A stretch of DNA of 64,000 nucleotides from Aneurinibacillus sp. Ricciae_BoGa-3 (GCF_028421645.1 NZ_CP116887.1:1428001-1492000), one strand, 5' to 3'. Counted from the first letter of the stretch, positions 9,018-18,711 are shown. Made by a program: numbers and translations. Notes: generated from the sequence alone by a model not told the origin.

Positions 9018-9052
9018 AAAAGCGCTGCAGATACTTCTGCGGCGCTTTTGCT
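9018..9052. terminator. Terminator shared by ytxJ and the convergent FtsA-like gene
   Basis: AAAAGCGCTGCAG pairs with TTCTGCGGCGCTTTT with one mismatch. The symmetric A/T tails suggest it works in both directions between the convergent genes. Confidence 0.85.
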
Positions 9053-9056
9053 TTCG

Positions 9057-11207
9057 CTACTTCCAGCGGAGCTCCAAAATATCGCCGGTTTTAACCGGGT
9101 CGTTAAATGAAGCAGGTTCCCCATTGATTGTTGTAACCAGGGTCTTTCCAGCGTCAAAGGATTGAATTTCCTGTTTCACATACCGGAAAGCATCGCTAAA
9201 GACCGCGTCACGCTTAAAATGGACCTCAACGACGATGGTCGCATTTGAATGAATGGGGTGTGACGTGTCCACAGGTTCACCGTCCAGCAGGATTTGCATT
9301 TCGCTGCAAGGAATGCGAATGGCTTCCCCGTTGAAGGTAACCTGGGTAGCCAGATTTGTCAAATCCTCCACTGGCAATACATCTCCTACGGTTGGCGGGG
9401 CTGGTGTCTGGTGCTCATAAGTGAGCGCATCTTTCGGACCCAATTTATCATCAAGCGCTGCGGGATGTCCGTTAAGCCAGAAGCTATAAAGAGAATAGGG
9501 GTACGCATGAGGTTTGCCATTGACTGTGTAAGAGAGCCTCTCCATGTTCATGTCCGGGTGCAGCAGCTCAGCTGCCTGAAGAACCTGTCGTACCGTCTTT
9601 GGAAGGAAAAATTCTATCTCATCCCGATCGGATAGCGGCCTGTCCCAGTCTGCATCTTGACCATTTACTTTTAGATAAGGCGGAAGATTAAACGGTGTAC
9701 CGTTTACGAATACATCCAGTGTGCTAACCTCTTCCATAATGGTTGACGATGTTGCCGCAGCTGGCAGCCCGTCACATCCCGTTTCAAATGTGATGCTGTC
9801 GCCTGGTTTTATGATAGCGTCCAACTGAGCGGGTTCCCCATTTAAAACCAGCACCGGCGCGGTGCCATGCTGCCCGGGAATAATCTTCATTCGGCCGTTA
9901 ACGGAAATCGTCATGGCCATTCCCGGGCGGCCGTGCATCCGTTTAATATCCACCCCACCATACAGGAGGACCTCTCCAAGCGTCATCTCCTTTAAATCGA
10001 AAATTCGAAGCTGCTCACCATTGAGATCGATGGTTAAATATTTAATGGGGTGCCGGTTTGCCGCAACGGCGATTCCAAGAGGGGTGACAAATTCAGGGCC
10101 ATTTAAATCCGCCCTGTCTGTATAAGATTGAATGGCCTCCGCCCCGCGGACGGCTGCACGCGCCGCAGGAAGTTCAAGGCGTTCAGCGACTTTGGAGGCA
10201 AGGGCAGGCGTTAAGCTGCCCCCGCCAATCATCATCACAGCCTGCGGCGCTCTGCCGTTCAATTCAAGTATCCGCTCGCTGATAAGCGCTGCGAGCCTGT
10301 TAATCTCCGGCTCAATCTTCTCAATAATTTCGTCTCTTGTGCAGGTATATTCCATGCCCAGAATGTCAGAAAAAGTAACTTCTTCCCGGTCAGAAAGCTG
10401 CCGTTTTACAGTTTCAGCGACGGGAAAGTCGAGCAGAAATGCTTCGCTTAACGCCTCTGTAATTTCATCGCCTGCAGTTGGCACCATGCCATATGCGCTC
10501 ACCGTGCCTTCTCCTGTTATGGCAATATCCGATGTTCCCGCTCCAATATCCACCAGTGCCACATTAAGGCGGCGCATCGTGGACGGAACGAGCACATTAA
10601 TGGCGGCGATGGGTTCGAGCGTAAGAGCCTGCATTTCCAGTCCGGAACGGCTAAGCGCCGCTATTAATGAGTCGACAACCACACGCGGAAGAAAAGTGGC
10701 GATAATATCGACGCCCGCTTCCTTTCCGCGCTGGTCCACTAAGTTTCCAATGATTTCTCGGTCAAGAAAGTAATTTACTACGCTGTAGCCTACGCAGTAA
10801 TATTCCGTATAATTATGGTCATTGCGCTTATTTGCCAGGCTGTGTTGAGCCTGCTGTATAGCCGCTAACTCAAGGGCAATGATATCGTTCTCTTTAAGCT
10901 GGCCCCTGGCGGAGATGTCCACAGTTGTTTGTGCCCGGTCGGTATGAAGCGAACGCCCGGCCGCGGCTACCGCCACATGGGTTAGCGTCTCTCCTGATTC
11001 CAATTCAAGCTGAGTTTTAACGCGGTTTATCACATCGGCTACTTTCACAACATCATGTATCTGCCCATCAAGCATAGAGCGTTCGGCATGCTCTTCGCGG
11101 GCGTAGCTGGCTACCCGGAATTTATCTCCATCTGGCTCCGCTAACAGCCCGACCACACTGCGGGTGCCAATATCTAAAGCGAATATATATTTGTTGTTCT
11201 CTGTCAT
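9057..11207 (-). CDS. Large FtsA-like actin-fold ATPase with C-terminal repeats
   Basis: A 716-residue protein. Residues 1 to about 375 form an FtsA/PilM-type actin fold: phosphate-1 ALDIGTRSVVG, phosphate-2 VALVDIGAGTSDIAI and the adenosine motif MMIGGGSLTP, with an FtsA-like 1C/SHS2 region between. The last 340 residues hold about five related units. Each has VNG or LNG hairpins followed by a PGD or DRDEI turn, like MoaD/ThiS-type beta-grasp folds. Division FtsA is about 420 residues and ends in an amphipathic helix, absent here, so this is a paralogue of unknown role. It is monocistronic, with an AAGGAGAT ribosome site. Confidence 0.85.
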   Translation of the reverse strand: MTENNKYIFALDIGTRSVVGLLAEPDGDKFRVASYAREEHAERSMLDGQIHDVVKVADVINRVKTQLELESGETLTHVAVAAAGRSLHTDRAQTTVDISARGQLKENDIIALELAAIQQAQHSLANKRNDHNYTEYYCVGYSVVNYFLDREIIGNLVDQRGKEAGVDIIATFLPRVVVDSLIAALSRSGLEMQALTLEPIAAINVLVPSTMRRLNVALVDIGAGTSDIAITGEGTVSAYGMVPTAGDEITEALSEAFLLDFPVAETVKRQLSDREEVTFSDILGMEYTCTRDEIIEKIEPEINRLAALISERILELNGRAPQAVMMIGGGSLTPALASKVAERLELPAARAAVRGAEAIQSYTDRADLNGPEFVTPLGIAVAANRHPIKYLTIDLNGEQLRIFDLKEMTLGEVLLYGGVDIKRMHGRPGMAMTISVNGRMKIIPGQHGTAPVLVLNGEPAQLDAIIKPGDSITFETGCDGLPAAATSSTIMEEVSTLDVFVNGTPFNLPPYLKVNGQDADWDRPLSDRDEIEFFLPKTVRQVLQAAELLHPDMNMERLSYTVNGKPHAYPYSLYSFWLNGHPAALDDKLGPKDALTYEHQTPAPPTVGDVLPVEDLTNLATQVTFNGEAIRIPCSEMQILLDGEPVDTSHPIHSNATIVVEVHFKRDAVFSDAFRYVKQEIQSFDAGKTLVTTINGEPASFNDPVKTGDILELRWK

Positions 11208-11454
11208 CTTTGCATCTCCTTAACACCTGTCCGTTGTAGGAACAGTCCACCTTACTAGCTGCTTATAGACAAACCGCACCCACTCCTAATAAAAAAAGGG
11301 TATGTACCTCATATAAATAGACATGGCTGACGCCAAACTATTAAAGAAGAAGTGTTAGCTGCGCTTTGGTGGATAAAAAAACCTACTCTTGCCGCACTCC
11401 TTAAGTAATTCGATGCATCTGCTAAAAATCCTTTGTTGGAATTTTTAATATACA
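11208..11454. other. Divergent intergenic region, little recognisable
   Basis: About 340 bases separate the divergent FtsA-like gene and aroA. Apart from the aroA promoter annotated separately, I see no gene, tRNA or strong hairpin. A minus-strand promoter for the FtsA-like gene should lie here but no convincing pair of boxes stands out. Confidence 0.5.
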
Positions 11455-11483
11455 ATGACAAAATTTCAATAATGCGATATAAT
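11455..11483 (+). promoter_or_regulatory. SigA promoter of aroA
   Basis: ATGACA, a 17-base spacer and a perfect TATAAT lie 67 bp before the aroA start. Confidence 0.8.
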
Positions 11484-11549
11484 TGAGTTTAATATTTTTA
11501 TAAAGTCATCTGGTTCAGCCAGAGAAATGCCAGGAGAGGTGGAGAATAG

Positions 11550-12647
11550 ATGAGCAATGAAAAGTTAGAGCAGCTTCGCAGCGAGCTCGACCAGGTAAAC
11601 TTGAGTATATTAGAGCTGATTAATCAGCGGGCTGTTCTTGTTCAGGAGATTGGAAAGGTAAAGTTAAAGCAGGGTGTCAACCGGTTCGATCCTGAACGCG
11701 AACGCCAAATGCTCAACCTTATTCTGGAAAACAATAAAGGCCCGTTTGAAGATAGCACGATCCAGCATCTTTTCAAGCAAATTTTCAGCGCCTCTCTGGA
11801 ACTGCAGCAAGATGATAACCGGAAAGCACTGCTTGTGAGCCGCAAGAGAAAGAAAGAAGATACAGTCGTAGACTTTGGTTCCGTAGCTGTGGGCGGCGGA
11901 GAACCTATTCTTGTCGCAGGGCCTTGTTCAGTGGAATCTTACGAACAGGTGCGCCAGGTAGGGGAGGCACTCAAAGCTAACGGGCTTACAATCATGCGGG
12001 GTGGCGCTTATAAACCACGCACGTCACCGTATGATTTCCAGGGCCTTGGCGTAGAAGGGCTTAAAATATTGCGCAGGGTAGCAGATGAACTTGGCCTTAA
12101 AGTTGTAAGTGAGATTGTATCGCCTGCTGACATTGAAATGGCAACGGAATATCTAGATGTTATTCAGATTGGTGCACGGAACATGCAGAACTTTGAACTT
12201 TTGAAAGCTGCCGGCCGTGTAAAAACGCCGATTCTCCTGAAGAGAGGATTGTCCGCAACCATTGAAGAATTTGTTCATGCTGCTGAATATATTGTTTCCG
12301 GCGGTAATACGCAAGTTATGCTTTGTGAACGCGGAATCAGGACTTATGAGAAAGCCACACGCAATACGCTCGATATTTCGGCAGTTCCGATTTTGAAGCA
12401 GGAGACGCACCTCCCCATATTTGTCGATGTTACCCACTCAACGGGGCGTCGTGATCTGCTGCTGCCAACCGCAAAAGCGGCATTAGCAGTCGGAGCGGAT
12501 GGCGTAATGGTTGAGGTCCATCCTGACCCGGATGTGGCGCTCTCCGACGCTAAACAGCAAATTAACATCCCTGCGTTCCATGATTTCGTGGCAAAACTGC
12601 GTGAATCTGGGCTGTATAAGGAAAATGCACTTACAGGGCAGCTATAA
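11550..12647 (+). CDS. aroA: Bifunctional chorismate mutase / DAHP synthase
   Basis: A 365-residue enzyme. Residues 1-90 are an AroQ chorismate mutase ([19 protein letters not shown]). Residues 110-360 are a type I-beta DAHP synthase, which makes DAHP from phosphoenolpyruvate and erythrose 4-phosphate at the entry to aromatic synthesis. Signatures include [30 protein letters not shown] and [13 protein letters not shown]. In bacilli the mutase domain senses chorismate/prephenate and mediates feedback inhibition. The ATG follows AGGAGAGGTGG. It is monocistronic with its own promoter and terminator; the position next to ccpA is conserved in Bacillus. Some annotations use aroG or aroF for the same enzyme. 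Confidence 0.96.
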   Translation: MSNEKLEQLRSELDQVNLSILELINQRAVLVQEIGKVKLKQGVNRFDPERERQMLNLILENNKGPFEDSTIQHLFKQIFSASLELQQDDNRKALLVSRKRKKEDTVVDFGSVAVGGGEPILVAGPCSVESYEQVRQVGEALKANGLTIMRGGAYKPRTSPYDFQGLGVEGLKILRRVADELGLKVVSEIVSPADIEMATEYLDVIQIGARNMQNFELLKAAGRVKTPILLKRGLSATIEEFVHAAEYIVSGGNTQVMLCERGIRTYEKATRNTLDISAVPILKQETHLPIFVDVTHSTGRRDLLLPTAKAALAVGADGVMVEVHPDPDVALSDAKQQINIPAFHDFVAKLRESGLYKENALTGQL

Positions 12648-12662
12648 AAAGTAATAAATTGG

Positions 12663-12706
12663 AGACCGGTACGAATTCCTGCAAAGGATCCTACCGGTCT
12701 TTTTTG
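12663..12706 (+). terminator. Terminator of aroA
   Basis: AGACCGGTA pairs with TACCGGTCT across a 20-base loop, followed by TTTTTT. Confidence 0.9.
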
Positions 12707-12815
12707 ATGGAAGGAAGTATATGCTTTAAAAACAAATAATAGGTAATACAATTGCGGGTCTTTGGCTGTTGCTTGGCATGCAGCCAAGTTTTCTCATGTG
12801 ATTATCTGAAACCGA

Positions 12816-12844
12816 TTGCACCTGCGGGAATTTTATCGTATGAT
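12816..12844 (+). promoter_or_regulatory. SigA promoter of ccpA
   Basis: TTGCAC, 17 bases, TATGAT, about 64 bp before the ccpA start. A small hairpin CTTGGC-ATGCA-GCCAAG lies just upstream near 12773-12789; its role is unclear. Confidence 0.75.
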
Positions 12845-12907
12845 AAGAAAAAATTTGAAAATCAATGAAAACCATAATATGGAAAAATATAGCAGGAGGA
12901 ATTGACA

Positions 12908-13936
12908 TTGCCGGTAACAATTTATGATGTGGCACGTGAAGCAGGTGTTTCAATGGCTACTGTATCGCGTGTTGTGAATGGAAATCCCAATGTAAAGCCA
13001 ACGACCCGCAAGAAGGTGCTGGCCGCAATCGAAAGGCTCGGCTATCGCCCAAATGCGGTTGCCCGCGGTCTGGCAAGCAAACGAACGACTACAGTAGGGG
13101 TTATCATTCCCGACATTTCTAACGCATTTTTTGCTGAACTTGCCCGTGGAATTGACGATATAGCAAGCATGTACCGCTATAATATTATTTTAAGCGACTC
13201 GGATGAACGGGTTGAGCGCGAACTGCATTTAACAAACACTCTTCTTGAAAAGCAGGTAGATGGGATTGTTTTTATGGGAAGGGAAATTACAGAGAATCAC
13301 ATGCAGGTATTTACTACAGCATCTGTGCCGATTGTGCTGGCAGGAACCAAAGATCCAACAGGCCAGCTTCCTTCGGTGGATATCAGCCATTATGATGCCG
13401 GTTACGATGCCACCCGCTTTTTAACAGAAAAGGGACACACTCGGATAGCGATGGTTACAGCACCGCTTGGGGATCCGCTTGCCGGTATGCGCCGATTCGA
13501 GGGCTATAAGAAAGCTCTTGAGGAAATTGGGGTTTCGATGAAGGATAGCTATGTTTATAATGGCAACCACCGCTATGAGTCTGGAATAGCAGCTGCCAAA
13601 CAATTTCTGTCGCTGGTCGAGCGGCCAACGGCTGTATTCGCAGCAAGCGATGAGATGGCTGTAGGCGTGATCCATGGCATTCAAGACAGCGGTCTGCGTG
13701 TTCCTGAGGATATTGAGGTCATTGGATTTGACAACATCCGGCTTGCCGAAATGGTCAGACCGCGCCTGACTACGGTCGTACAGCCTATGTATGATATTGG
13801 GGCGGTTGCCATGCGGCTGTTAACGAAATATATGAACAACGAAAAAGTGGAAAATCATATTGTGATTCTGCCGCACCGGATTGAAGAGCGGGAGTCGACA
13901 AAAAAAGCCGAGAGTGGCAGTGAAACAGAAGAGTAA
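12908..13936 (+). CDS. ccpA: Catabolite control protein A
   Basis: A LacI/GalR-family regulator of about 342 residues, the master regulator of carbon catabolite control, which binds cre sites with HPr-Ser46-P as corepressor. The helix-turn-helix [20 protein letters not shown] and the hinge [18 protein letters not shown] are almost identical to Bacillus subtilis CcpA, and the C-terminal stretch [18 protein letters not shown] also matches. The TTG at 12908 is selected: AGGAGGA lies 7 bases upstream, while the TTG two codons earlier is too close. Possible targets in this window are the cre-like sites near acsA and the acetate symporter. Confidence 0.96.
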   Translation: MPVTIYDVAREAGVSMATVSRVVNGNPNVKPTTRKKVLAAIERLGYRPNAVARGLASKRTTTVGVIIPDISNAFFAELARGIDDIASMYRYNIILSDSDERVERELHLTNTLLEKQVDGIVFMGREITENHMQVFTTASVPIVLAGTKDPTGQLPSVDISHYDAGYDATRFLTEKGHTRIAMVTAPLGDPLAGMRRFEGYKKALEEIGVSMKDSYVYNGNHRYESGIAAAKQFLSLVERPTAVFAASDEMAVGVIHGIQDSGLRVPEDIEVIGFDNIRLAEMVRPRLTTVVQPMYDIGAVAMRLLTKYMNNEKVENHIVILPHRIEERESTKKAESGSETEE

Positions 13937-13960
13937 CTACAAGGAGAAGGAGCGGTTGGT

Positions 13961-14653
13961 TTGAAAATCGGAGTTATTGGGGCGATGGATGAAGAAATCT
14001 TCCTTTGCAAGGAGGCAATGAATGTACAGCATGAGCAGGAGAAGGCCGGCATTCGTTTCTATGAAGGAGATTGGCAGGGTGTAGATGTCGTTCTCTGCAA
14101 GTCGGGCGTTGGAAAAGTGAACGCCAGCATTTGTACCCAGATTTTAATCGATCTCTTTTTTGTAGACCGGGTGATTTTTACCGGGGTTGCCGGTGCTCTG
14201 CACCCCCAACTGGAAATTGCCGACATTGTTGTATCTACAGACTGCCAGCAGCATGATATGGATGTAACAGCCCTGGGATTTGATCGCGGGATCATACCCT
14301 ATTCACCTAAATCCGTTTTTGCGGCAGATCCGGAGCTTGTAGAAGCTGCAGTAAAGGCCAGCAAGCAAATCATCGAGGGAAAAACAATAACAGGGCGCAT
14401 ACTCTCAGGCGATCAGTTTGTGGCTGACCGTAACCTCGTCAAACAACTGCACGAAGAAATGGAAGGGGCCTGCACGGAGATGGAGGGTGCGGCTGTTGGC
14501 CAGGTCTGTGATATGAATGGTGTTCCTTTTGTTATTATCCGTTCGATGTCAGACAAAGCGGATGGATCCGCACACGTTAACTTTGCTGAATTCACACAGC
14601 TTGCATCCCGCAGGTCCTATGAAATCCTTAAAAATATGCTGGCACACTTATAA
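13961..14653 (+). CDS. mtnN: 5'-methylthioadenosine/S-adenosylhomocysteine nucleosidase
   Basis: A 230-residue cytosolic enzyme that hydrolyses MTA, SAH and 5'-deoxyadenosine to adenine and the ribosyl product, feeding methionine salvage and removing methyltransferase inhibitors. Key residues are present: Glu in GAMDEE (about residue 12), Glu in MEGAAVGQV and the catalytic Asp in RSMSDKADGSA. The length is normal. The TTG start follows AAGGAGAAGGAG. It lies 24 bp behind ccpA and probably shares its transcript. Its terminator is the insertion site of a group II intron. Confidence 0.95.
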   Translation: MKIGVIGAMDEEIFLCKEAMNVQHEQEKAGIRFYEGDWQGVDVVLCKSGVGKVNASICTQILIDLFFVDRVIFTGVAGALHPQLEIADIVVSTDCQQHDMDVTALGFDRGIIPYSPKSVFAADPELVEAAVKASKQIIEGKTITGRILSGDQFVADRNLVKQLHEEMEGACTEMEGAAVGQVCDMNGVPFVIIRSMSDKADGSAHVNFAEFTQLASRRSYEILKNMLAHL

Positions 14654-14662
14654 TACGGTTAG

Positions 14663-14708
14663 CACTAAAAAAGCTTGTTGACAATAGCTCAACAAGCTTT
14701 TTTTAGTG
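14663..14708 (+). terminator. Terminator of mtnN, target of the intron
   Basis: A long stem, CACTAAAAAAGCTTGTTGA against TCAACAAGCTTTTTTTAGTG. The first intron bases (GTG) form the foot of the right arm, so the intron starts at the 3' side of the terminator stem. Confidence 0.88.
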
Positions 14709-15257
14709 CGCCCGGCATGGGCATTATCTATAGGGTTCAAGTCCCGAATGGTGAAGGCAGTAGTAACCATAGCTTAAGGCAAGGGTGTCGACCGTGAGGT
14801 CGAATCTGAAGGAAGCCGGCGGCAAACCTCCGGTCTGAGGAACACGAACCTCATATAAGGCTAACATTCGTTGGATGAGTCTGCTAAACAAGACGAAGTC
14901 CATACTGCCGAAGGCGAATGAGAGTAAATGAGGCAGATAGATGGAGGGGAAGATAATGTTCTTACCCGGGGAGATCTGTCTGACATGCCGAGTTCCCTTG
15001 GCAACCTTATCCGTGAGGATAAGCTGAACAGACAGAAGTCAGCAGAAGCCATAGTACATGGGTTGTGACGACAAACCATGGAAGGGCTGAACATTATGGA
15101 GAATGAAAGACAAGGCGTTCGAAGACACGCGATGAAGGCAGACAATCCGAAAGGACTTATCTGAAGGAAGAAGTGGTGAATCCACGGGGAACTTCAGAAG
15201 GGCGGAGTGTGCGTTCGGCACAAATTGGGCCTTTCATTCACGCAAGGAGTATACGTT
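14709..15257 (+). ncRNA. Group II intron 5' RNA domains (I-III and start of IV)
   Basis: About 550 bases without a gene between the intron start and the RT start codon. Several short complementary pairs are visible, for example GTCGACCGTGAGGTCGA near 14789 and GCCGGCGGCAAACCTCCGGTC near 14816, as expected for domain I. The part near 15170-15250 precedes the RT with AAGGAG as ribosome site. Confidence 0.7.
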
Positions 15258-15674
15258 ATGATTGAACAATTGCTGTCACGGAACAATCTCTTACTTGCCC
15301 TAAAGCAAGTGGAACGGAATAAAGGAAGTCATGGCGTGGACGGTATGTCAGTTAAACTCCTACGAGCACATATTAAGGAACACTGGCATGACATTCGCCG
15401 TTCCATCGAGATGGGCTCCTATAAACCGAGCCCAGTCCGTCGGGTCGAAATCCCGAAACCGAACGGCGGCGTGAGGCAGTTAGGCATCCCTACCGTGACC
15501 GACCGTTTCATTCAACAGGCACTTGCGCAAGTATTGACGCCTCTCTTTGACCCTGGCTTTTCTGACCATAGTTATGGATTCCGCCCTGCAAGGCGTGGAC
15601 ATGATGCCGTAAGGAAAGCGAAGCGCTACATGCAGCAGGGATATAGGTGGGTGGTCGACATGGATCTGGAGAAA
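15258..15674 (+). pseudogene. ltrA: Group II intron reverse transcriptase, N-terminal part (139 codons)
   Basis: Starts MIEQLLSRNNLLLAL and carries RT0-RT2 motifs: NKGSHGVDGMSV, IPKPNGGVRQLGIPTVTDR, FSDHSYGFRPARRGHDAV and the VDMDLEKF motif, where it is cut. Reading continues 13 codons into the inserted element and stops at 15713. The break is exactly at GAG AAA, the 6-bp repeat that flanks the insert. The missing part resumes in frame at 18729; the joined protein would be 418 residues, normal for class C introns. The fragment alone lacks the YADD active site. Confidence 0.9.
15669..15674 (+). repeat. Left copy of 6-bp direct repeat GAGAAA
   Basis: GAGAAA occurs immediately outside both ends of the recombinase element (here and at 18723-18728). 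Deleting the element and one copy restores the RT frame precisely, so it is either a target duplication or the crossover core of a tyrosine-recombinase site. Confidence 0.85.
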
Positions 15675-15685
15675 TTTAGCGATAT
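15675..15685. repeat. Left terminal inverted repeat of the RIT-like element
   Basis: TTTAGCGATAT, perfectly inverted at 18712-18722. When the ends join in a circle with the 6-bp GAGAAA between them, they would form an 11-6-11 dyad. Confidence 0.85.
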
Positions 15686-15767
15686 TAATTTAGAGTGGCC
15701 CTCGCCTATTTAAGTTAATTAACGTTTATTATCTATGTTTTTCTAATTAAATCGCAGTATTTCAGAA

Positions 15768-16730
15768 TTACGTACCCGTTCGGGCACCGTAAGGTGCTTG
15801 AAAACAAGTTACTGGTTTACCGCATAAGCCTATGACAGTACGCATTTTACGCATCGGATGGCGTTGAGAAAGTTGTTTTAAGTCTGTAATGGTGATGTGT
15901 AGATAAATTTGAGTCGTATTTAGGCTCTTATGGCCTAATAATTTTTGAATGGCCACTAAATGAGCGCCTTCTTGCAAAAGGTGAGTAGCACATGTATGTC
16001 GCAATTTATGGGGAGTGACTTTCTTATCGATACCAGCTCGTGCCGCATATTTCTTAACCATAAACTGAATAGCTCGAGAAGTTAGCGCACCTCCCTTTTT
16101 GCTGACAAAGAGCTCAGAAATAGTGCTAGTTCTAGAAGTGAGGTAATCCTTAATGACGTCTTCAACGATTGAATCCAGTGGTACATATCGCTCCCGTCCC
16201 CCCTTTCCTTGAATCAGAATTCGTTTCTCTTCCCAATGGACATTACGTAGCTGGAGGGAGCAGATTTCACTTACTCGTAGTCCAACTGAGTAGATCAAAG
16301 TAAGGATTGCCCGGTCACGGCGGCCTAAAATAGTTGTGGTGTCTGGTTGGGTGAGTATCTGTTGAATTTCTTTGTTTTCTAAGACCACTGGAAGTCGTTC
16401 CGGTGTATCGAGAAGTTTCGGCCATTTTTTTCGTTCATCTTGTTTAGGAGTTATTATCTCCATAAGAATGAGATAGTCGATAAATGCTGAAAGGGTGGCC
16501 AATTTACGTTGCACAGCAGAAGAACCATTCTTACGGTCAACACGAAGGTAGCGGATATAATCCACAACCATTTTAGCTTTGGAGGGATTGTCCATTTGTG
16601 GGTAGTCATTTCTACAAAATGTTTGCCAAACTTTCATATCGATGGCGTAGGCATCGGCGGTTTTAGGACGACAACCTCGAACAAATTGGGTATAGTCGAG
16701 AAATTCTCTAAGAATGGCTTCATTATTCAT
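15768..16730 (-). CDS. Tyrosine recombinase, third of the trio
   Basis: About 320 residues with an N-terminal SAM-like core-binding domain and a C-terminal catalytic domain. Catalytic residues are intact: Arg in SVGLRVSEI, Lys in GKGGRERYV, HKLRHTCATH, LLGHKSLNTT and the Tyr in IYLHIT. The ATG at 16730 overlaps the stop of the upstream gene by 8 bases (ATGAATAA), so translation is probably coupled. An alternative start 28 codons earlier would extend far into the upstream gene. The gene lies at the downstream end of the element. Confidence 0.88.
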   Translation of the reverse strand: MNNEAILREFLDYTQFVRGCRPKTADAYAIDMKVWQTFCRNDYPQMDNPSKAKMVVDYIRYLRVDRKNGSSAVQRKLATLSAFIDYLILMEIITPKQDERKKWPKLLDTPERLPVVLENKEIQQILTQPDTTTILGRRDRAILTLIYSVGLRVSEICSLQLRNVHWEEKRILIQGKGGRERYVPLDSIVEDVIKDYLTSRTSTISELFVSKKGGALTSRAIQFMVKKYAARAGIDKKVTPHKLRHTCATHLLQEGAHLVAIQKLLGHKSLNTTQIYLHITITDLKQLSQRHPMRKMRTVIGLCGKPVTCFQAPYGARTGT

Positions 16731-18636
16731 GCTTTTTCTCTCCTGACACGGGTGGAATATTTCTGCGAAGTAGGCTAACGGCTTTTCTGATATCCTCGAA
16801 ATCGGCGTGAGCATAGGGGGTGGTTTCTTTTAATGACTTATGTCCAAGTGCTTTAGCTATGACTTCTACTCTTCCACCTCGTTGGATAAGATGAGCCGTA
16901 AAAGTATGACGAATGGTATGAGGGCTAACAGGCTTTTCAATATGAGCAGCTTCGGAATATTTTCGTATACGCCTTGTTATGGTCCATGGTTTAATACGAG
17001 TTCCTTTTTGATTCAATAGGAAAGGGCCCGATTTGGCTTTGCGATAGAGTCCAACATACTTTTTTAAGTCGCCAATAGCTGCTTTAGGAATAGCTGTTTG
17101 ACGATCACCTGATTTTCCTTCTCGTACATGAATCCAGCCTTCTTTTAGGTCCACATCTTCGATGTTTAGAGCACTCAGTTCTCCGACACGGAGCCCTGTT
17201 GCATAGAGTACCAAAAGAGTAATAAAGTCCGTAAAACCTTGGTTAGTTGAGCGATCAGGTGCAGAAAGTATACGTAGCATCTCTTCTTCCGTTAAATAGG
17301 TTTGTTCTTTCGGTTGTTTGGGTACCATTTTAAGTGCCTCCATCGGATTTTCAGTTCTCCAGCCACGGTCTATGGCGTAAGCCATAAATGAGCGAAGGTG
17401 GGATAGATTTTTGTCTATCGTACAAGGAGAGATTCCGGCTTGTCTACGAGCACTAAGCCAGCGAATGATGTCTACGGCACGTAACACCTCAATTCCTTTC
17501 TCCAGACAATGTGGACAGCCTACGGCAAATCGAGTAAGACTAAAACGAAATTCCTTTAACGTACCCTTCGAATATTTCTTCATACCCTCTGCAGTTCGAA
17601 GGAATTCTTGAATTTGTTCTGCTAATTTTCCTGTAAGAGGTTCAGCTATGGGAGTCATCGTATATTTTCGACGTAGTGGTTTATTTTGGCTAGATACGTT
17701 AACAATTTCCAACTTGGGTTTTGATGAACAAGACATTTCGTTGATAGGGTGTGACTCCAGTGTTGCTTCTATCTCTGGGTTTTGAATCCGAGTATAATGA
17801 AGGGTTGTTGTCAGCCGTTTATGGCCTAACCAGTCTTTGATTTGTACGATATTGCCTCCTTGTTGATACAGATGACTTGCACAAATATGGCGTAGTTGAT
17901 GGGGGCGAAGGGATTTTTCCCACATCTCATGATATTTCCTAAAGGTAGCACCTATTAAGTTGTTGTCCATCGCTTCTTTCCGCCAGGTTAAGAATAGCGG
18001 TGCGTTAGGTTCAAGATCATTACGCGTAGCTAAATAAATCTGAAGTAATTCTAATATCTCATTAACGACGGGAACTCGCCGTTCTTTTCGCCCTTTTCCT
18101 TCTCGAATGATGAGAACTTGTTCTTCCCATAGAATATCTCTGATCTGTAAGTTTGCTGCTTCTCCAGCTCGAATGCCGGAGGCATACAAAAGAGCAAATA
18201 AGGCCAGATTACGCTTTCGGATAGGGTCGAATTGACGACGGCTCAAACAACTGTCGATTTGCCTTTTTAATTCCTTTAGGCAATCTTGAATTTCCTCTAT
18301 TGAAGCGATCTCAGGTAAGGATTGATAAAGATCTAGATTCGTATACCTTAGATGACGAGCAGGATTTTCTAAACGTAATTCTTGCTGCACTAAATAATTA
18401 AAAAAAGAACGAAGTTGACTAATGATTACATTTCGGTATCCAAGAGATTTACTTTCTGTACGTTCAATACAGTAGTTCTCCAGGTGAACGAGTTGAACGT
18501 TTTGAAAGTTGATGGATAAGTTCTCCAGATATTGAGCTAGCTTTTTGAGTTCCCGCCAAGTAGCTTTCACCACTTTTGGCGTATATCCTCGAATAATGGT
18601 TTGATATTCTCGATAATCCTCGATGATAGATTCCAT
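16723..18636 (-). CDS. Double tyrosine recombinase, two complete copies fused in one protein
   Basis: A 637-residue protein made of two full recombinases. Copy 1 (residues 1 to about 325) has ASGIRAGEAA, EGKGRKERRVP, HQLRHICASH, WLGHKRLTTT and Tyr in LHYTR. Copy 2 (about 330-637) has ATGLRVGELS, EGKSGDRQTAIP, HTIRHTFTAH, ALGHKSLKET and Tyr in PYAHAD. Between them is a short linker LRRKYTMTPIAE. In described RIT elements these are normally separate overlapping genes, so the fusion is unusual. Both copies keep the R-K-HxxR-H-Y set. The start ATG follows GAGAGG at 10-base spacing. Confidence 0.88.
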   Translation of the reverse strand: MESIIEDYREYQTIIRGYTPKVVKATWRELKKLAQYLENLSINFQNVQLVHLENYCIERTESKSLGYRNVIISQLRSFFNYLVQQELRLENPARHLRYTNLDLYQSLPEIASIEEIQDCLKELKRQIDSCLSRRQFDPIRKRNLALFALLYASGIRAGEAANLQIRDILWEEQVLIIREGKGRKERRVPVVNEILELLQIYLATRNDLEPNAPLFLTWRKEAMDNNLIGATFRKYHEMWEKSLRPHQLRHICASHLYQQGGNIVQIKDWLGHKRLTTTLHYTRIQNPEIEATLESHPINEMSCSSKPKLEIVNVSSQNKPLRRKYTMTPIAEPLTGKLAEQIQEFLRTAEGMKKYSKGTLKEFRFSLTRFAVGCPHCLEKGIEVLRAVDIIRWLSARRQAGISPCTIDKNLSHLRSFMAYAIDRGWRTENPMEALKMVPKQPKEQTYLTEEEMLRILSAPDRSTNQGFTDFITLLVLYATGLRVGELSALNIEDVDLKEGWIHVREGKSGDRQTAIPKAAIGDLKKYVGLYRKAKSGPFLLNQKGTRIKPWTITRRIRKYSEAAHIEKPVSPHTIRHTFTAHLIQRGGRVEVIAKALGHKSLKETTPYAHADFEDIRKAVSLLRRNIPPVSGEKKHE

Positions 18637-18664
18637 AAGATGTGTACCTCTCTGAAGTTAGTTT

Positions 18665-18684
18665 ACAAGATCTCACGATCTTGT
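18665..18684. repeat. Palindrome inside the right end of the RIT-like element
   Basis: ACAAGATC, a 4-base spacer TCAC, and GATCTTGT form a perfect dyad 28-58 bp inside the right end, just upstream of the double recombinase gene. It may be an accessory recombinase site or an operator for the recombinase genes. No equivalent is visible at the left end. Confidence 0.6.
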
Positions 18685-18711
18685 CTAGGGATGATCCTAT
18701 GGGTCTATCTT

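Noticed and set aside
10132-10773. A 213-codon open frame on the plus strand opposite the FtsA-like gene
   Set aside because: It lies fully antisense to a strongly supported gene, has Ser/Ile-rich low-complexity translation and no ribosome site.
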